Counted from the first letter of the stretch, positions 52,352 through 61,254 are shown. The stretch is 64,000 nt of DNA from Clostridia bacterium (GCA_017551095.1 JAFZMQ010000029.1:44787-108786), one strand, 5' to 3'. The notes: generated from the letters alone by a model not told the origin. Made by a program: numbers and translations.

Positions 52352-53104
52352 TTATTCTTCGCCGTTTTCTGCCAAAAATTCGTCATAACTCTTGGCTTTG
52401 TTATGATTTTGCTGTCTGTATTCAGCTGCAATATGTGAAGAAATGTGCGGTACAGACTTGGGCTTTGCGTTCTTTGGAGCAATAACAACCTTTCTTCTCG
52501 GCTCTTCGTCTATTGAAAAGGTCGTAACCCCGTCATTTGCCTGTAAACAGGAATGTATAATCCTGCGTTCATATGGGTTCATAGGCTCTAATGTGTGCTT
52601 TTTGCCGGTTCGTACAACCTTATCGGCAAGACGGTTTGCAAGAGCGGTAAGAGCTATTTGACGCTTTTCTCTATAATTCTCGGTGTCCAAAGTGACACGC
52701 ATACGCTCGGGAACTTCATGGTTTACAACAAGTGATGTGAGATATTGCAACGCGTCAAGAGTATCTCCTCTTTTTCCGATAACAAGCCCCATATGATCGC
52801 CTGACATTTCTGCAAGAAGCGTGTCGCCGTCGGTGTTTGCCGATATTTCAACATCAAGCCCCATAGCATCAAAAACCTGCGAGAGAAATTCTTTTGCGAT
52901 TATAGGAGCCGGATTTTTTGCCGAAACCGATACGGTTACGCCCTTTGAGCCTAAACCCAAAAATCCTTTTGTTCCTTCATCAACAATCTCTATAACAGCG
53001 TCGTCTTCCGATATTCCGAGCTCGGAAAGAGCGAGGCTTTTAGCTTCTTCTGCGTTTTTTGCCGTTTTTTCTGTTTTTGTTCGGTACTGTAACAACAAAA
53101 TCAT
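52352..53104 (-). CDS. jag: RNA-binding protein Jag/KhpB
   Basis: KhpB, partner of KhpA in binding RNA and controlling division and sporulation genes; about 250 residues. Jag N-terminal domain (residues about 8-55, ELGISEDDAVIEIVDEG), KH domain with the GxxG loop in LVIGKRGDTLDALQYL, and R3H domain with ANDGVTTFSIDEEPRRKVVI. The likely start (ATG at 53104) lies 65 bp inside the end of yidC; SD is only GAGAAAGA. The gene order yidC-jag is conserved. Confidence 0.85.
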   Translation of the reverse strand: MILLLQYRTKTEKTAKNAEEAKSLALSELGISEDDAVIEIVDEGTKGFLGLGSKGVTVSVSAKNPAPIIAKEFLSQVFDAMGLDVEISANTDGDTLLAEMSGDHMGLVIGKRGDTLDALQYLTSLVVNHEVPERMRVTLDTENYREKRQIALTALANRLADKVVRTGKKHTLEPMNPYERRIIHSCLQANDGVTTFSIDEEPRRKVVIAPKNAKPKSVPHISSHIAAEYRQQNHNKAKSYDEFLAENGEE

Positions 53105-54023
53105 CTTCTTTCTCATTAAAATATCTGTCCAGAACATATTGCTGAACAATTTGCATAATACTTGAAACTATCCAATAAATGCCGATACCCGACGGAAGCG
53201 AGAATGTGAAAAAGCCTGTCATAATCGGCATCATCATATTCATAGACTTGCTCATAGACTGTGATGGGTCATCATCATTTTGTTTAACGTTAGGATTTTG
53301 TGTGAGTTTTTGCGATTGACGCATGGAAAGCCATGTTGTAAGAATGGCAAAAACAGGAATCAAAATCAAAAGTACTGTGCCGATATCGGAAAAATCACCG
53401 CGTGAAATTGCCGAGAGTGCGGCAGACGGCACACCGGATAAATCAAGACCTAAAAACTTGAAGTTTATGTGCCAACCGTATTCGTTTGCAAGTCCTAACT
53501 TGTCAGCCCAGGTAGAGAGCTGAATCTGATAGTTTTTGTGTAACTGCTCGGGAGTGAGCGTAGAAAGCTTTCCCACAATCTCGGGAAATTTCTCCGTCAT
53601 CTGTGCCAGAACGGTTTTAACCTGTTCCAAAACTGCTCCGTCTGCAAAATTTATACCTTTTATATAAGTAATAGGACGGCGGATTACGCTGTATAGACCG
53701 ATAAGGATAGGGAACTGTATCAAAAGCGGCAGACAACCGCCTGTCATACTGACGCCGTTCTCCTTATAAACCTTCATCATTTCCGCCTGTAATTTTTGCT
53801 GGTCATTTGCATATTTTTTTTGAAGCTCTGCGATAATAGGCTGAATCTTTTGCTGCTTCTTCATCGCCTTTTGCGACTTTGCTTGAAGCGGCATCAAAAT
53901 AAGCTTCACGATAATAGTAAAAAGAATAATTGAAAGACCGTAATTCTGGACAAGATCATAAATCATACGAATTATAAAACCAAGCGGTCTTGTAATCAAA
54001 AGCTCAAATAAACTAAGTTTCAT
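53040..54023 (-). CDS. yidC: Membrane protein insertase YidC/SpoIIIJ
   Basis: Inserts membrane proteins with or without Sec; 327 residues. About five membrane helices including IRMIYDLVQNYGLSIILFT; the coiled cytoplasmic stretch AKSQKAMKKQQKIQPIIAELQKKY and hydrophilic groove region CLPLLIQFPILIGLYSVIRR are family features. In Firmicutes sporulators such a copy is also needed for forespore signalling. Lacks the lipobox seen in some paralogues. Runs into jag by overlap. Confidence 0.93.
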   Translation of the reverse strand: MKLSLFELLITRPLGFIIRMIYDLVQNYGLSIILFTIIVKLILMPLQAKSQKAMKKQQKIQPIIAELQKKYANDQQKLQAEMMKVYKENGVSMTGGCLPLLIQFPILIGLYSVIRRPITYIKGINFADGAVLEQVKTVLAQMTEKFPEIVGKLSTLTPEQLHKNYQIQLSTWADKLGLANEYGWHINFKFLGLDLSGVPSAALSAISRGDFSDIGTVLLILIPVFAILTTWLSMRQSQKLTQNPNVKQNDDDPSQSMSKSMNMMMPIMTGFFTFSLPSGIGIYWIVSSIMQIVQQYVLDRYFNEKEDDFVVTVPNKNRKNGKKRRRS

Positions 54024-54048
54024 TTAAATACCTCAATACCTCATTATT

Positions 54049-54261
54049 TTACGGCACAGGGTCATAACCGCCCTTGCAAAACGGATTGCATCTTAAAATC
54101 CGCCATATAGCAAGGAAGCTGCCCTTAAAAAAGCCGTATTTCTCCAATACGCCTATTGCGTATTCCGAACAGGTGGGGGTGAATCGGCAATGTGAATAGT
54201 GCTTTAAAGGGGATAGGTGACGCTGATAAAACCTGATACAAAAAACACAAAAATGTTTCAT
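54049..54261 (-). CDS. yidD: Membrane protein insertion factor YidD
   Basis: YidD family, 70 residues, acting with YidC. The signature [22 protein letters not shown] covers most of the front half, then [12 protein letters not shown] and the end [13 protein letters not shown]. The ATG at 54261 overlaps the rnpA stop (ATGA), and a longer in-frame start is rejected because it would sit deep in rnpA. Confidence 0.93.
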   Translation of the reverse strand: MKHFCVFCIRFYQRHLSPLKHYSHCRFTPTCSEYAIGVLEKYGFFKGSFLAIWRILRCNPFCKGGYDPVP

Positions 54262-54593
54262 AAAAACATATCCAGCTTTCCCATAGCAAACCGCAAATCT
54301 TTTAAAACGCTGTCGCATTTTTTTCCGACTATTGCGGCTCTTGCTATAATCACAATGTCGTACCCTTTTTTTATTTCGGGTGACAAAATGCGGTAACTTT
54401 CACGCATAAGCCGCTTTGCACGGTTTCGGCGGAACGCCTTTCCGACAGATTTTCCGCAAGTTAAGCCTATGCGGTTTTTTGGGTAGCGGTTTTTTTGAAC
54501 ATATAAAACGACAGAATGTGCCACGGCACAATTACCCCTATAATAAAGACGCTTAAAATCTTTATTTAGCTTTAAAGTATTGTTACTATTCAT
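54258..54593 (-). CDS. rnpA: Ribonuclease P protein component
   Basis: Protein subunit of RNase P, partner of rnpB RNA at 15.4 kb; 111 residues, basic. Signature [21 protein letters not shown] followed by LMRES. Overlaps yidD by 4 bp and lies 77 bp after rpmH in the usual block. Confidence 0.95.
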   Translation of the reverse strand: MNSNNTLKLNKDFKRLYYRGNCAVAHSVVLYVQKNRYPKNRIGLTCGKSVGKAFRRNRAKRLMRESYRILSPEIKKGYDIVIIARAAIVGKKCDSVLKDLRFAMGKLDMFL

Positions 54594-54670
54594 ATTAAAT
54601 CAATTCCATAGCTATAAAAAAGGCAAAAAGCATAGGGTCAAACAGCCTTTCTGCTTCTCGCCTCAAATTT

Positions 54671-54805
54671 TTAAGCCGACAATTTCTTTCTGCCCCTTAA
54701 TCTTCTTCTAGACAAAACTTTTCTGCCCGATGCAGTAGCCATTCTTTTTCTGAAACCGTGTTCTTTCGCCCTCTGACGCTTCTTTGGCTGATAGGTTCTC
54801 TTCAT
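54671..54805 (-). CDS. rpmH: 50S ribosomal protein L34
   Basis: Smallest large-subunit protein, 44 residues: [20 protein letters not shown] at the start and RGRKKLSA at the end. First gene of rpmH-rnpA-yidD-yidC-jag. Transcribed from a consensus promoter 80 bp upstream. In many Firmicutes this block touches dnaA; here it is about 16 kb away. Confidence 0.96.
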   Translation of the reverse strand: MKRTYQPKKRQRAKEHGFRKRMATASGRKVLSRRRLRGRKKLSA

Positions 54806-54884
54806 CTTTGAACACCTCCGATATAAGTAAAATCTTTATTGTCCGTTTGCCGAAACACCGTCCGCAAAAACAGACACCGAACCT

Positions 54885-54913
54885 ATTATATAGGTTTTAG
54901 ATATGTTTGTCAA
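54885..54913 (-). promoter_or_regulatory. Consensus sigma-A promoter of rpmH
   Basis: On the minus strand perfect TTGACA, 17-bp spacer, perfect TATAAT. Confidence 0.88.
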
Positions 54914-54934
54914 GCATTTTTTTAAATTTCCAAA

Positions 54935-55048
54935 AGAAAATCGGCATATCGCAAAACTTAAAGCCTGTGATATACCGATTTCCGGAAGTCGCCAAAAGGT
55001 TATTTTCTCCACAAAAATCCCCCAATGCACAAACGTTCCCTGTCCGCA
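54935..55048 (-). ncRNA. Candidate small RNA upstream of rpmH
   Basis: A promoter on the minus strand (TTGTTA 55083-55078, 17-bp spacer, TATAAT 55060-55055) would start a transcript near 55048. It ends in a hairpin AAATCGGTATATC / GATATGCCGATTT (54985-54939) followed by TTCTTTT, just before the rpmH promoter. The promoter is itself inside a palindrome (CGTTCCC...GGGAACG, 55034-55073) and the arms CCACAAAAATC and GATTTTTGTGG flank it. No known RNA family was recognised and no conserved protein frame is visible. Confidence 0.4.
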
Positions 55049-55085
55049 ATAATAATTATAGGACACGGGAACGGCTATAACAATA

Positions 55086-55303
55086 GCTTTTAAATCGGTT
55101 ATACAGATTTTTGTGGGGATATAAAAAATATTCAGTCAAACTGACATAAATACGCCTTGTTCAAGGCTAAAATCGCCAAATGCGAAGGCGGAGCAAGTAG
55201 TTTTGCAGGTACATAAAACATATTGTGCAGAATTGAAGCAAAAATCAACAAAAAACCACAACATATTGTAGAAAAGAGTAAAAATATATCATTATATGGT
55301 GGT
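55086..55303. other. Non-coding spacer upstream of the candidate RNA
   Basis: AT-rich DNA with no convincing gene or RNA. Short open frames on either strand lack ribosome sites and show no family sequence. One arm of the GATTTTTGTGG inverted repeat lies at its left end. Confidence 0.5.
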
Positions 55304-55768
55304 CTAAGCGTCACAAACGGCGGCACGGAGTTTGCCGTTTTCAATTTCGATAACGCCAAAGGTTTTGCCGTCGCGGATGCTTCCCGGATTCAAAAGAGTA
55401 AGATGCCCGTTGGTATCGCAAAAACCGCGGTGCGTGTGCCCGAAAACTGCACAGTCACAGCAAAGCTCTTCGGCACGGGAGGTGAGTGCGGAAAAGCCGT
55501 AATCATTTTTAACATTATAAAGATGCCCGTGCGTTAAAAAAATCTTTTTTCCGCCCAAGTGAAAAACGAGCTCTTTTGGAGCTGTTCCAAAGTCACAGTT
55601 TCCCGCGACATAATTTACGGTGATGTCGGGAAATTTTTCTTTTATTTTCTCTGCGTCATCTGCAAAATCTCCTGCGTGAAGAATCATATCAACGCCGATT
55701 ATGTTTTTTATCACATTTATGCAACTTTTTACATCATGGTGAGAATCGGAAAAAACCAAAATACGCAA
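55304..55768 (-). CDS. YfcE/MJ0936-type metallophosphoesterase
   Basis: Calcineurin-like phosphodiesterase of about 154 residues. Metal motifs FSDSHHD at the start, LHAGDFADD, GNCD, THGHLYNV and FGHTHRG. The TTG at 55768 is chosen as start because it lies 8 bp after GAGGGGG and gives the conserved MRILVFSDSHHD; the upstream in-frame ATG would add 52 unconserved residues. Physiological substrate unknown. Confidence 0.85.
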   Translation of the reverse strand: MRILVFSDSHHDVKSCINVIKNIIGVDMILHAGDFADDAEKIKEKFPDITVNYVAGNCDFGTAPKELVFHLGGKKIFLTHGHLYNVKNDYGFSALTSRAEELCCDCAVFGHTHRGFCDTNGHLTLLNPGSIRDGKTFGVIEIENGKLRAAVCDA

Positions 55769-55887
55769 ACTTAAATCCCCCTCTTTTTCGCATAATTTAT
55801 GATATTCTAACATTTTGACGCAAAAAAGTCCAACAAAATGGCGATTTTGTAAATAAAATGTATTATTGAGGAAGAAAAAAGACTTTT

Positions 55888-55934
55888 TTCGACAATTAAA
55901 CACGACAAAAATCTGTTCTTTCAAATGGTATAAT
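55888..55934 (+). promoter_or_regulatory. Spo0A-type promoter of spoIIE
   Basis: A perfect 0A box TTCGACA (55888-55894), a second weaker box CACGACA (55901-55907), then TATAAT (55929-55934) 21 bp further on. The long spacing and absence of a normal -35 mimic the Bacillus spoIIE/spoIIG promoters used by sigma-A with phosphorylated Spo0A. Confidence 0.65.
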
Positions 55935-55972
55935 TTTCACGTTATACATTTTATGATAAAGGGGAAGAAAAA

Positions 55973-57946
55973 ATGAATATAGAGGCAACAAAAACCCAAA
56001 AAACATTTTTAGTACCGTACCTGTATTTTGCAGGAAAAGTTTTGCTGGTGACCGTATTGGCAAGGACGCAGATAATAGAAACACATCCTTTCGGAATAGC
56101 GTATGCCGCCGTTTTGGCGGAGGAAAATATCTTTGCTGCGGTGTCAGGACTTTTATTGGGCGTCGCAGGCAGTATGGAAACGGCAATAAAATACATATTG
56201 GCAGCCGCCATTTACGGAATAATGGTATATATAAGAAAGTTTGAAGCAAAGCAGGTCAAGGCGGTAGCCTTGGGAACGGCTGTCGCCCTTGCGTCGCTTG
56301 TTACGCTTTTTGGTTTTGGTGCGACACCGAGAAGAATTGCCGTAATTATACCCGAAATGTTTGCCATAGGCGGACTTTATCTTCTTTTCGGCAACTTAAA
56401 GGAAAGAAAAACGGTGGCGTATGCGGCGGAAATAATTATAGCGGGAGCGGTTTTGTGCGGAACATACGGGCTTAAATTGCCGTATCTTAACATAAATATC
56501 CCCGTTTTTGCTGCAATGATTATAACAATGAGTGCAAGTTATTCCTGCGGTATTCCTATTTCAGTTTTAACGGGAGCGGTTTTGGGGTTTATGACATTTT
56601 TGAATCAACCGCAGGTAGTGGAGATGAGCGGACTTTTTGCGGTTTCGGCTTTGGTTTCGGCAATAACGGCAAAAACGGGCAAAGCCGGTGTTGCGGCAGG
56701 ATTTTTATCAGGTGCTACAATCTGTGTTTTATGTATAGGAAGCATGGGCGAACTCAGCGTGGCGGACATTTTTGCCGCTCCAATAATATTTTTGATTATT
56801 CCGCAAAATATGGTGGCAAAAATCGGCAGTCATATAAGTGATAAATTTGCTGACGAGCAGTATAGCACCGAGCTTTCCGACAGGATAAAAAATGTTGCGA
56901 GAGCGGTTCAGGATTTAGGAAACGGAGTACGCCTTTTGGAAAAAGAAAAAGAAAGTGAACTCTGCTATGATATTACGGAAAGAGTGTGCAAAGGCTGCAA
57001 AAATGCGGAAATATGCCATATATCCGAAATCCCGATTCAGAATATAAGGGAAATGAATTTCATTATGGATAGGGACGGATTTCTAAATTCTTCAAATCTT
57101 CCGCTTAGTTTTTGGCGTTCTTGTGTACGGGCAGAGGGATTTTTAAATGAATTCTTGCATATGCGGGAATTTGAGAAAAAAACTGAAATTTTAAAGGGTG
57201 AACTCGCGTCCGACAGAGAGATTGTTGCCAAGCAGTACGGAGAAATTTCCAATATAATAAGCACCCTTACTAAACGCGGTGAGGAAGAAACAAGAGAAAT
57301 AAAATATGATGTTTCGGTTTCGGTTTGCCAGGAGGCAAAAAGCGGTCAGGAAATAAACGGGGATACGGTAATACATTTTAAAAACGGGAATAAATACTAT
57401 GTTGTAATTTGTGACGGAATGGGCTCGGGCGTAGCGGCACGGGAGATAAGCGGACTTACGGCACGGCTTTTTGCGGAATTTTTTGCATCAGGGATAGAAA
57501 AAGGCGTGGCGGTTGATATGATAAATTCAGCACTTGCCTTAAATGCCGACAGGGAGAGCTTTTCCTCTGCGGACATTCTGGAAATCGATATGTGTTCGGG
57601 AGAGGCGGAATTTTTAAAAGTCGGCAGTGCTCAAAGCTTTATAAAAAAAGATAACGCCGTCGAGGAGATTTCATCTTCTGCTCTGCCGGTGGGGATTTTG
57701 GAAAATATAGCGGTAGAGCCGCAAAGATACAGGTTTTCGGCAGGTGATGAGATACTTATGATTACCGACGGCATAGGCGAGGCAGGATGCGGAGTGCTGA
57801 AAAACGAGTGGATTAAAAAGATTTTTGTTTCGCCAAAAGTAAACTGTGAGGAACGGGCAAAGCTAATCTTAGAGGGAGCAAAAACGAGGTCTGTGTTCAG
57901 CGACGATATGACGGTTGTTATTATACGGCTTAAATCTGCCGAATAG
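55973..57946 (+). CDS. spoIIE: Stage II sporulation protein E (PP2C-type phosphatase)
   Basis: Dephosphorylates SpoIIAA in the forespore, releasing sigma-F. 657 residues, shorter than the 827 of Bacillus. About ten N-terminal membrane helices (to about residue 275), a linker with Cys-rich VCKGCKNAEICH, then a PPM phosphatase with CDGMGSG (metal Asp), DILEIDMCSGEAEFLKVG, ITDGIGE and SDDMTVVII at the end. Preceded by a 0A-box promoter; a small gene follows. Confidence 0.94.
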   Translation: MNIEATKTQKTFLVPYLYFAGKVLLVTVLARTQIIETHPFGIAYAAVLAEENIFAAVSGLLLGVAGSMETAIKYILAAAIYGIMVYIRKFEAKQVKAVALGTAVALASLVTLFGFGATPRRIAVIIPEMFAIGGLYLLFGNLKERKTVAYAAEIIIAGAVLCGTYGLKLPYLNINIPVFAAMIITMSASYSCGIPISVLTGAVLGFMTFLNQPQVVEMSGLFAVSALVSAITAKTGKAGVAAGFLSGATICVLCIGSMGELSVADIFAAPIIFLIIPQNMVAKIGSHISDKFADEQYSTELSDRIKNVARAVQDLGNGVRLLEKEKESELCYDITERVCKGCKNAEICHISEIPIQNIREMNFIMDRDGFLNSSNLPLSFWRSCVRAEGFLNEFLHMREFEKKTEILKGELASDREIVAKQYGEISNIISTLTKRGEEETREIKYDVSVSVCQEAKSGQEINGDTVIHFKNGNKYYVVICDGMGSGVAAREISGLTARLFAEFFASGIEKGVAVDMINSALALNADRESFSSADILEIDMCSGEAEFLKVGSAQSFIKKDNAVEEISSSALPVGILENIAVEPQRYRFSAGDEILMITDGIGEAGCGVLKNEWIKKIFVSPKVNCEERAKLILEGAKTRSVFSDDMTVVIIRLKSAE

Positions 57947-57963
57947 AAAGGAATGGATATAAA

Positions 57964-58176
57964 ATGAATATACAAAATGCAGCGGCGGCAAAAATAATGG
58001 GTGAAATTCTGGCAAAAGGGATGAGCCTTTCCGACATAAATCTGGCGGATAGTATAGATTCTTCCGCGGCGGATGCGTTGGAGGAAATAAGGACGGTTGT
58101 ATCGGACGATAAAAGGAGCGAAAAGCAGAGGGTGAGAGAAATAAAGAAAATAATAAAAAATCGGGGGATTTACTAA
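57964..58176 (+). CDS. Small protein of unknown function after spoIIE
   Basis: 70 residues, charged and soluble, no family recognised. The first part (MNIQNAAAAKIMGEILAKG) is helical; the end is Arg/Lys-rich. AAAGGA ribosome site, 17 bp after spoIIE, so probably co-transcribed with it. Its last codons and stop lie in the terminator hairpin. Confidence 0.6.
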   Translation: MNIQNAAAAKIMGEILAKGMSLSDINLADSIDSSAADALEEIRTVVSDDKRSEKQRVREIKKIIKNRGIY

Positions 58177-58184
58177 TCCCCCGA
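58161..58184 (-). terminator. Terminator after the aminotransferase gene
   Basis: TCGGGGGATT / AATCCCCCGA stem; the T tract is on the minus-strand side, so it chiefly serves the minus-strand gene, though it also covers the end of the small gene. Confidence 0.75.
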
Positions 58185-58188
58185 AGAA

Positions 58189-59361
58189 TTATTTGTGTTT
58201 TTCGACAAATCGTGAAATGCGGGAAAGTGCCTCCTCGATATTGTCTATTGAATAGGCGTAGGAGCAGCGGATAAATCCCTCGCCGCTTTCGCCGAAAGCA
58301 TTTCCCGGGACAACGGCAACCTTTTCTTCTTTTAAAAGGCTGGTTGCAAAGTCCTCGCTTGTCATGCCGAGCGATTTTATGCACGGGAATGCATAAAAAG
58401 CACCCAGTGGCTCAAAGCAGGAAAGTCCCATATTTCTGAATCCGTCGACTATAAAGCGTCTGCGGTAATTGTACTCCTGACGCATTCTTTCAACATCATC
58501 ATCGCAGGAGCGAAGAGCCTCTATTGCGGCAAACTGACTTGTTGTCGGACTTGACATAATGCAGTATTGATGTACCTTTGTCATTGATTTTATTATGGGG
58601 CTGGGGCCCAAAGCATAGCCAAGACGCCAACCTGTCATAGCAAAAGCCTTGGAAAACCCGTTTATAACAATCGTCCGCTCGCGCATACCGTCTATTGCGG
58701 AAAAGGGCGTGTGCCCGTCGCCGTCATAGATGAGTTCGCCGTAAATTTCATCGGAAAGCACCATAATATCGGTGCCTTTTAATACTTCTGCGATAGCTTG
58801 TAAATCGCTTTTTGACATGATTCCGCCCGTCGGATTGTTAGGGAAGGGCAAAATCAGGAGCTTGGTTTTATCTGTGATTGCGTTTTTTAGCTGCCCGGGC
58901 AAAAGCCGGAAACCGTCCTCCTCCTTTGTTTCAATAGTTACGGGGACGCCTCCTGCCATAACTGTGCAGGGCTTATAGCAAACAAAACACGGCTCGGGAA
59001 TGATTACCTCATCTCCTGCGTTTATAAGACAGCGGATTGCAAGGTCGATTGCCTCACTTCCGCCGACAGTCACCAAAACTTCGCTTTTTGGGTCATAGGA
59101 AATGCCGTATTTTCTCTGGGTATATGCACATATTTCTTCTCTTAGCTCTAAAAGTCCGGCATTTGCGGTGTAGTGCGTACGCCCTTTTTCGAGGGAGTAA
59201 ATTCCTGCTTCGCGGATTGACCAAGGGGTAACAAAGTCAGGCTCTCCGACGCCCAAAGAAATAGCATCAGGCATAGTTGCAACAACATCAAAAAATTTTC
59301 TTATGCCGGACGGTGCGATTCCTTGCACGGTTTTTGTAAGAATTTTTTCATAATCCATCAT
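58189..59361 (-). CDS. Class I/II pyridoxal-phosphate aminotransferase
   Basis: Amino-acid aminotransferase of about 390 residues, fold type I. PLP-binding Lys in NGFSKAFAMTGWRLGY, PNNPTGG, the Asp-x-x-Tyr in LSDEIYGELIYD, and the Arg of FIRCSYA that holds the substrate carboxylate. Resembles PatA/AraT-type aromatic or alanine/aspartate aminotransferases; the substrate cannot be assigned. It overlaps the upstream Lrp-type gene by 4 bp, so that regulator probably controls it. Confidence 0.88.
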   Translation of the reverse strand: MMDYEKILTKTVQGIAPSGIRKFFDVVATMPDAISLGVGEPDFVTPWSIREAGIYSLEKGRTHYTANAGLLELREEICAYTQRKYGISYDPKSEVLVTVGGSEAIDLAIRCLINAGDEVIIPEPCFVCYKPCTVMAGGVPVTIETKEEDGFRLLPGQLKNAITDKTKLLILPFPNNPTGGIMSKSDLQAIAEVLKGTDIMVLSDEIYGELIYDGDGHTPFSAIDGMRERTIVINGFSKAFAMTGWRLGYALGPSPIIKSMTKVHQYCIMSSPTTSQFAAIEALRSCDDDVERMRQEYNYRRRFIVDGFRNMGLSCFEPLGAFYAFPCIKSLGMTSEDFATSLLKEEKVAVVPGNAFGESGEGFIRCSYAYSIDNIEEALSRISRFVEKHK

Positions 59362-59843
59362 AATGTTATCACCTGTCGGGTGTCTTCTTCATTATTATAG
59401 AAAACAAGACCGTCATCTTTATATTTTTTTAGAACAAAGCTGGTTGATGTGCTTAACACATTGTCCATGGGAGCAAGTTTTGACGCCACAAAAAGTGCAA
59501 CATCTTTCATAGACTGTCCTTCAATCACTACGCATAGGTCATAAGAGCCTGACATAAGGAACAGGGACTTAACCTGCGGATATTTATAGATTTTTTCTGC
59601 AACCTTATCAAAGCCCTCGCCTCTTTGGGGAGAAATTCTAAGCTCGATTATGGATGTGACAAGGTCTCGGTCGGTCTTTTCCCAATTGATAAGGGTTTTG
59701 TATCCCACAATGACGTTATCCTTTTCAAGTCCTTTGATTATTTTCGCAACTTCCGCCTCGTCCTTTCCCAGCATATTTGCAATTTTCTCATTAGAAAGCG
59801 GTGTCTTTGCATTGTCCAAAATATTTAAAATGTCATTTGTCAT
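59358..59843 (-). CDS. Lrp/AsnC-family regulator
   Basis: Amino-acid-responsive regulator, 161 residues. N-terminal winged HTH (NILDNAKTPLSNEKIANMLG), linker, and the C-terminal RAM domain (VKSLFLMSGSYDLCVVIEG) that binds an amino acid. Paired with an aminotransferase gene downstream, a common local-control arrangement. Confidence 0.9.
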   Translation of the reverse strand: MTNDILNILDNAKTPLSNEKIANMLGKDEAEVAKIIKGLEKDNVIVGYKTLINWEKTDRDLVTSIIELRISPQRGEGFDKVAEKIYKYPQVKSLFLMSGSYDLCVVIEGQSMKDVALFVASKLAPMDNVLSTSTSFVLKKYKDDGLVFYNNEEDTRQVITL

Positions 59844-59947
59844 ACTTAAATCCTCCCAAAAGCATAAATATTTAGACTATTATATAACGGTTTTGTATAA
59901 ATTTCCATACTTTTTTGAATTTTTTTTGAAATGACGGTGCTATTTTA

Positions 59948-59976
59948 TTGACAAAACGGCAAAAATAGAAGATAAT
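59948..59976 (+). promoter_or_regulatory. Promoter of hflX
   Basis: Perfect TTGACA, 17-bp spacer, GATAAT, 34 bp before the hflX start. Confidence 0.75.
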
Positions 59977-60009
59977 AGTATTGTTACGAAGCATATATGA
60001 GGTATATAT

Positions 60010-61254
60010 ATGGAAGAAAAAAAAGAGCGTGTTCTTTTGGCGGGAGTGCATACAGGGTGCAAAGATGCCCTTTTTGACACTACTGATGAAACGATTGAAG
60101 AGCTTTCGGAACTTGCAAAAACGGCAGGTGCGGAGGTAATAGCCGAGGTAATTCAAAACAAGTCGGAAATAGAAGCCGCGACCTATATGGGCGAGGGAAA
60201 GCTTGAAGAAATAAAGCAGACGATTGATAGCCTTGGTATCGACGCTGTTATTTTTGATGACGAGCTTTCGCCTGTGCAGATAAGAAATCTTTCGGAGCTT
60301 TTCGGGATTAAGGTTATAGACAGAACGATTTTGATTCTGGACATTTTTGCCAAACGTGCAAGAAGCGGAGAGGGAAAGCTTCAAGTAGAACTCGCACAGC
60401 AAAAATATCTTTTGCCGCGTCTTCGGGGTATGGGCTTAGAGCTTAGCCGGACAGGCGGCGGAATAGGCACAAGAGGTCCGGGTGAAACAAAATTGGAGTC
60501 GGACAGACGGCATATAAGCCGAAGAATCGCCGCATTGGAAGCGGATATAAAAGAAATAAAAAAGCACCGTGAGCTTTTGCGTTCACGCAGAAGGAAAGAC
60601 GGCGTCATAACCGCGTGTTTGGTAGGATATACCAACGCAGGAAAATCAACGCTAATGAACCTGCTTACAGAGAGCAGCGTACTTGCAGAGGACAAGCTTT
60701 TTGCAACGCTCGACACGACATCAAGGGCAATTACGCTTAACGATAACCGCAAAATTTTAATAACCGACACGGTCGGCTTCATAAGAAAACTCCCGCATAA
60801 TTTGGTTGAGGCATTTAAAGCGACTCTTGAAGAAACGGCGGAGGCGGATATGCTGATATATGTGATAGACGCATCAAATCCGCAATATGAAACGCATATA
60901 AAGGTTGTCGATTCGGTGCTGTCCGAGCTTGGTGCATTGGGAAAACCCACCGTTTATGTGTATAATAAGACCGATTTGGTAGACGAAAAATTTATACCCA
61001 TACAGGAAAACAGCGTTGGAATATCGGCAAAGACAGGCGAAAATATTGATAAGCTGATTGACATCATATCAGAAGTCGCCCCCGGCAAAAAGAAAGAGAT
61101 GACGGTGCTTATACCGTACAACTTGGGGAATCTGGTGAATGAACTGCACAAAAATCAAAAGATTTTGTCGGAGGAATACTTGGGCGAGGGCGTAAAAATA
61201 AATCTTTTGGCGGACAAAATCACCTATGAAAAAATGAAAAGTTACATTATATAA
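60010..61254 (+). CDS. hflX: Ribosome-splitting GTPase HflX
   Basis: Rescues stalled or heat-damaged ribosomes; 414 residues. N-terminal HflX domain with YMGEGKLEEIKQ and the loop VELAQQKYLLPRLRGMGLE, coiled-coil linker, then G domain: GYTNAGKSTLMN (G1), DTVGFIRKLPH (G3), NKTDL (G4). Full length and typical. Confidence 0.95.
   Translation: MEEKKERVLLAGVHTGCKDALFDTTDETIEELSELAKTAGAEVIAEVIQNKSEIEAATYMGEGKLEEIKQTIDSLGIDAVIFDDELSPVQIRNLSELFGIKVIDRTILILDIFAKRARSGEGKLQVELAQQKYLLPRLRGMGLELSRTGGGIGTRGPGETKLESDRRHISRRIAALEADIKEIKKHRELLRSRRRKDGVITACLVGYTNAGKSTLMNLLTESSVLAEDKLFATLDTTSRAITLNDNRKILITDTVGFIRKLPHNLVEAFKATLEETAEADMLIYVIDASNPQYETHIKVVDSVLSELGALGKPTVYVYNKTDLVDEKFIPIQENSVGISAKTGENIDKLIDIISEVAPGKKKEMTVLIPYNLGNLVNELHKNQKILSEEYLGEGVKINLLADKITYEKMKSYII

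Noticed and set aside
54836..55066. 76-residue open frame on the minus strand upstream of rpmH
   Set aside because: It runs through the rpmH promoter and the hairpin, and has no ribosome site or family resemblance.
55132..55359. 75-residue open frame on the minus strand overlapping the yfcE-like gene end
   Set aside because: No ribosome site, overlaps a clear gene, looks like spacer DNA translated by chance.
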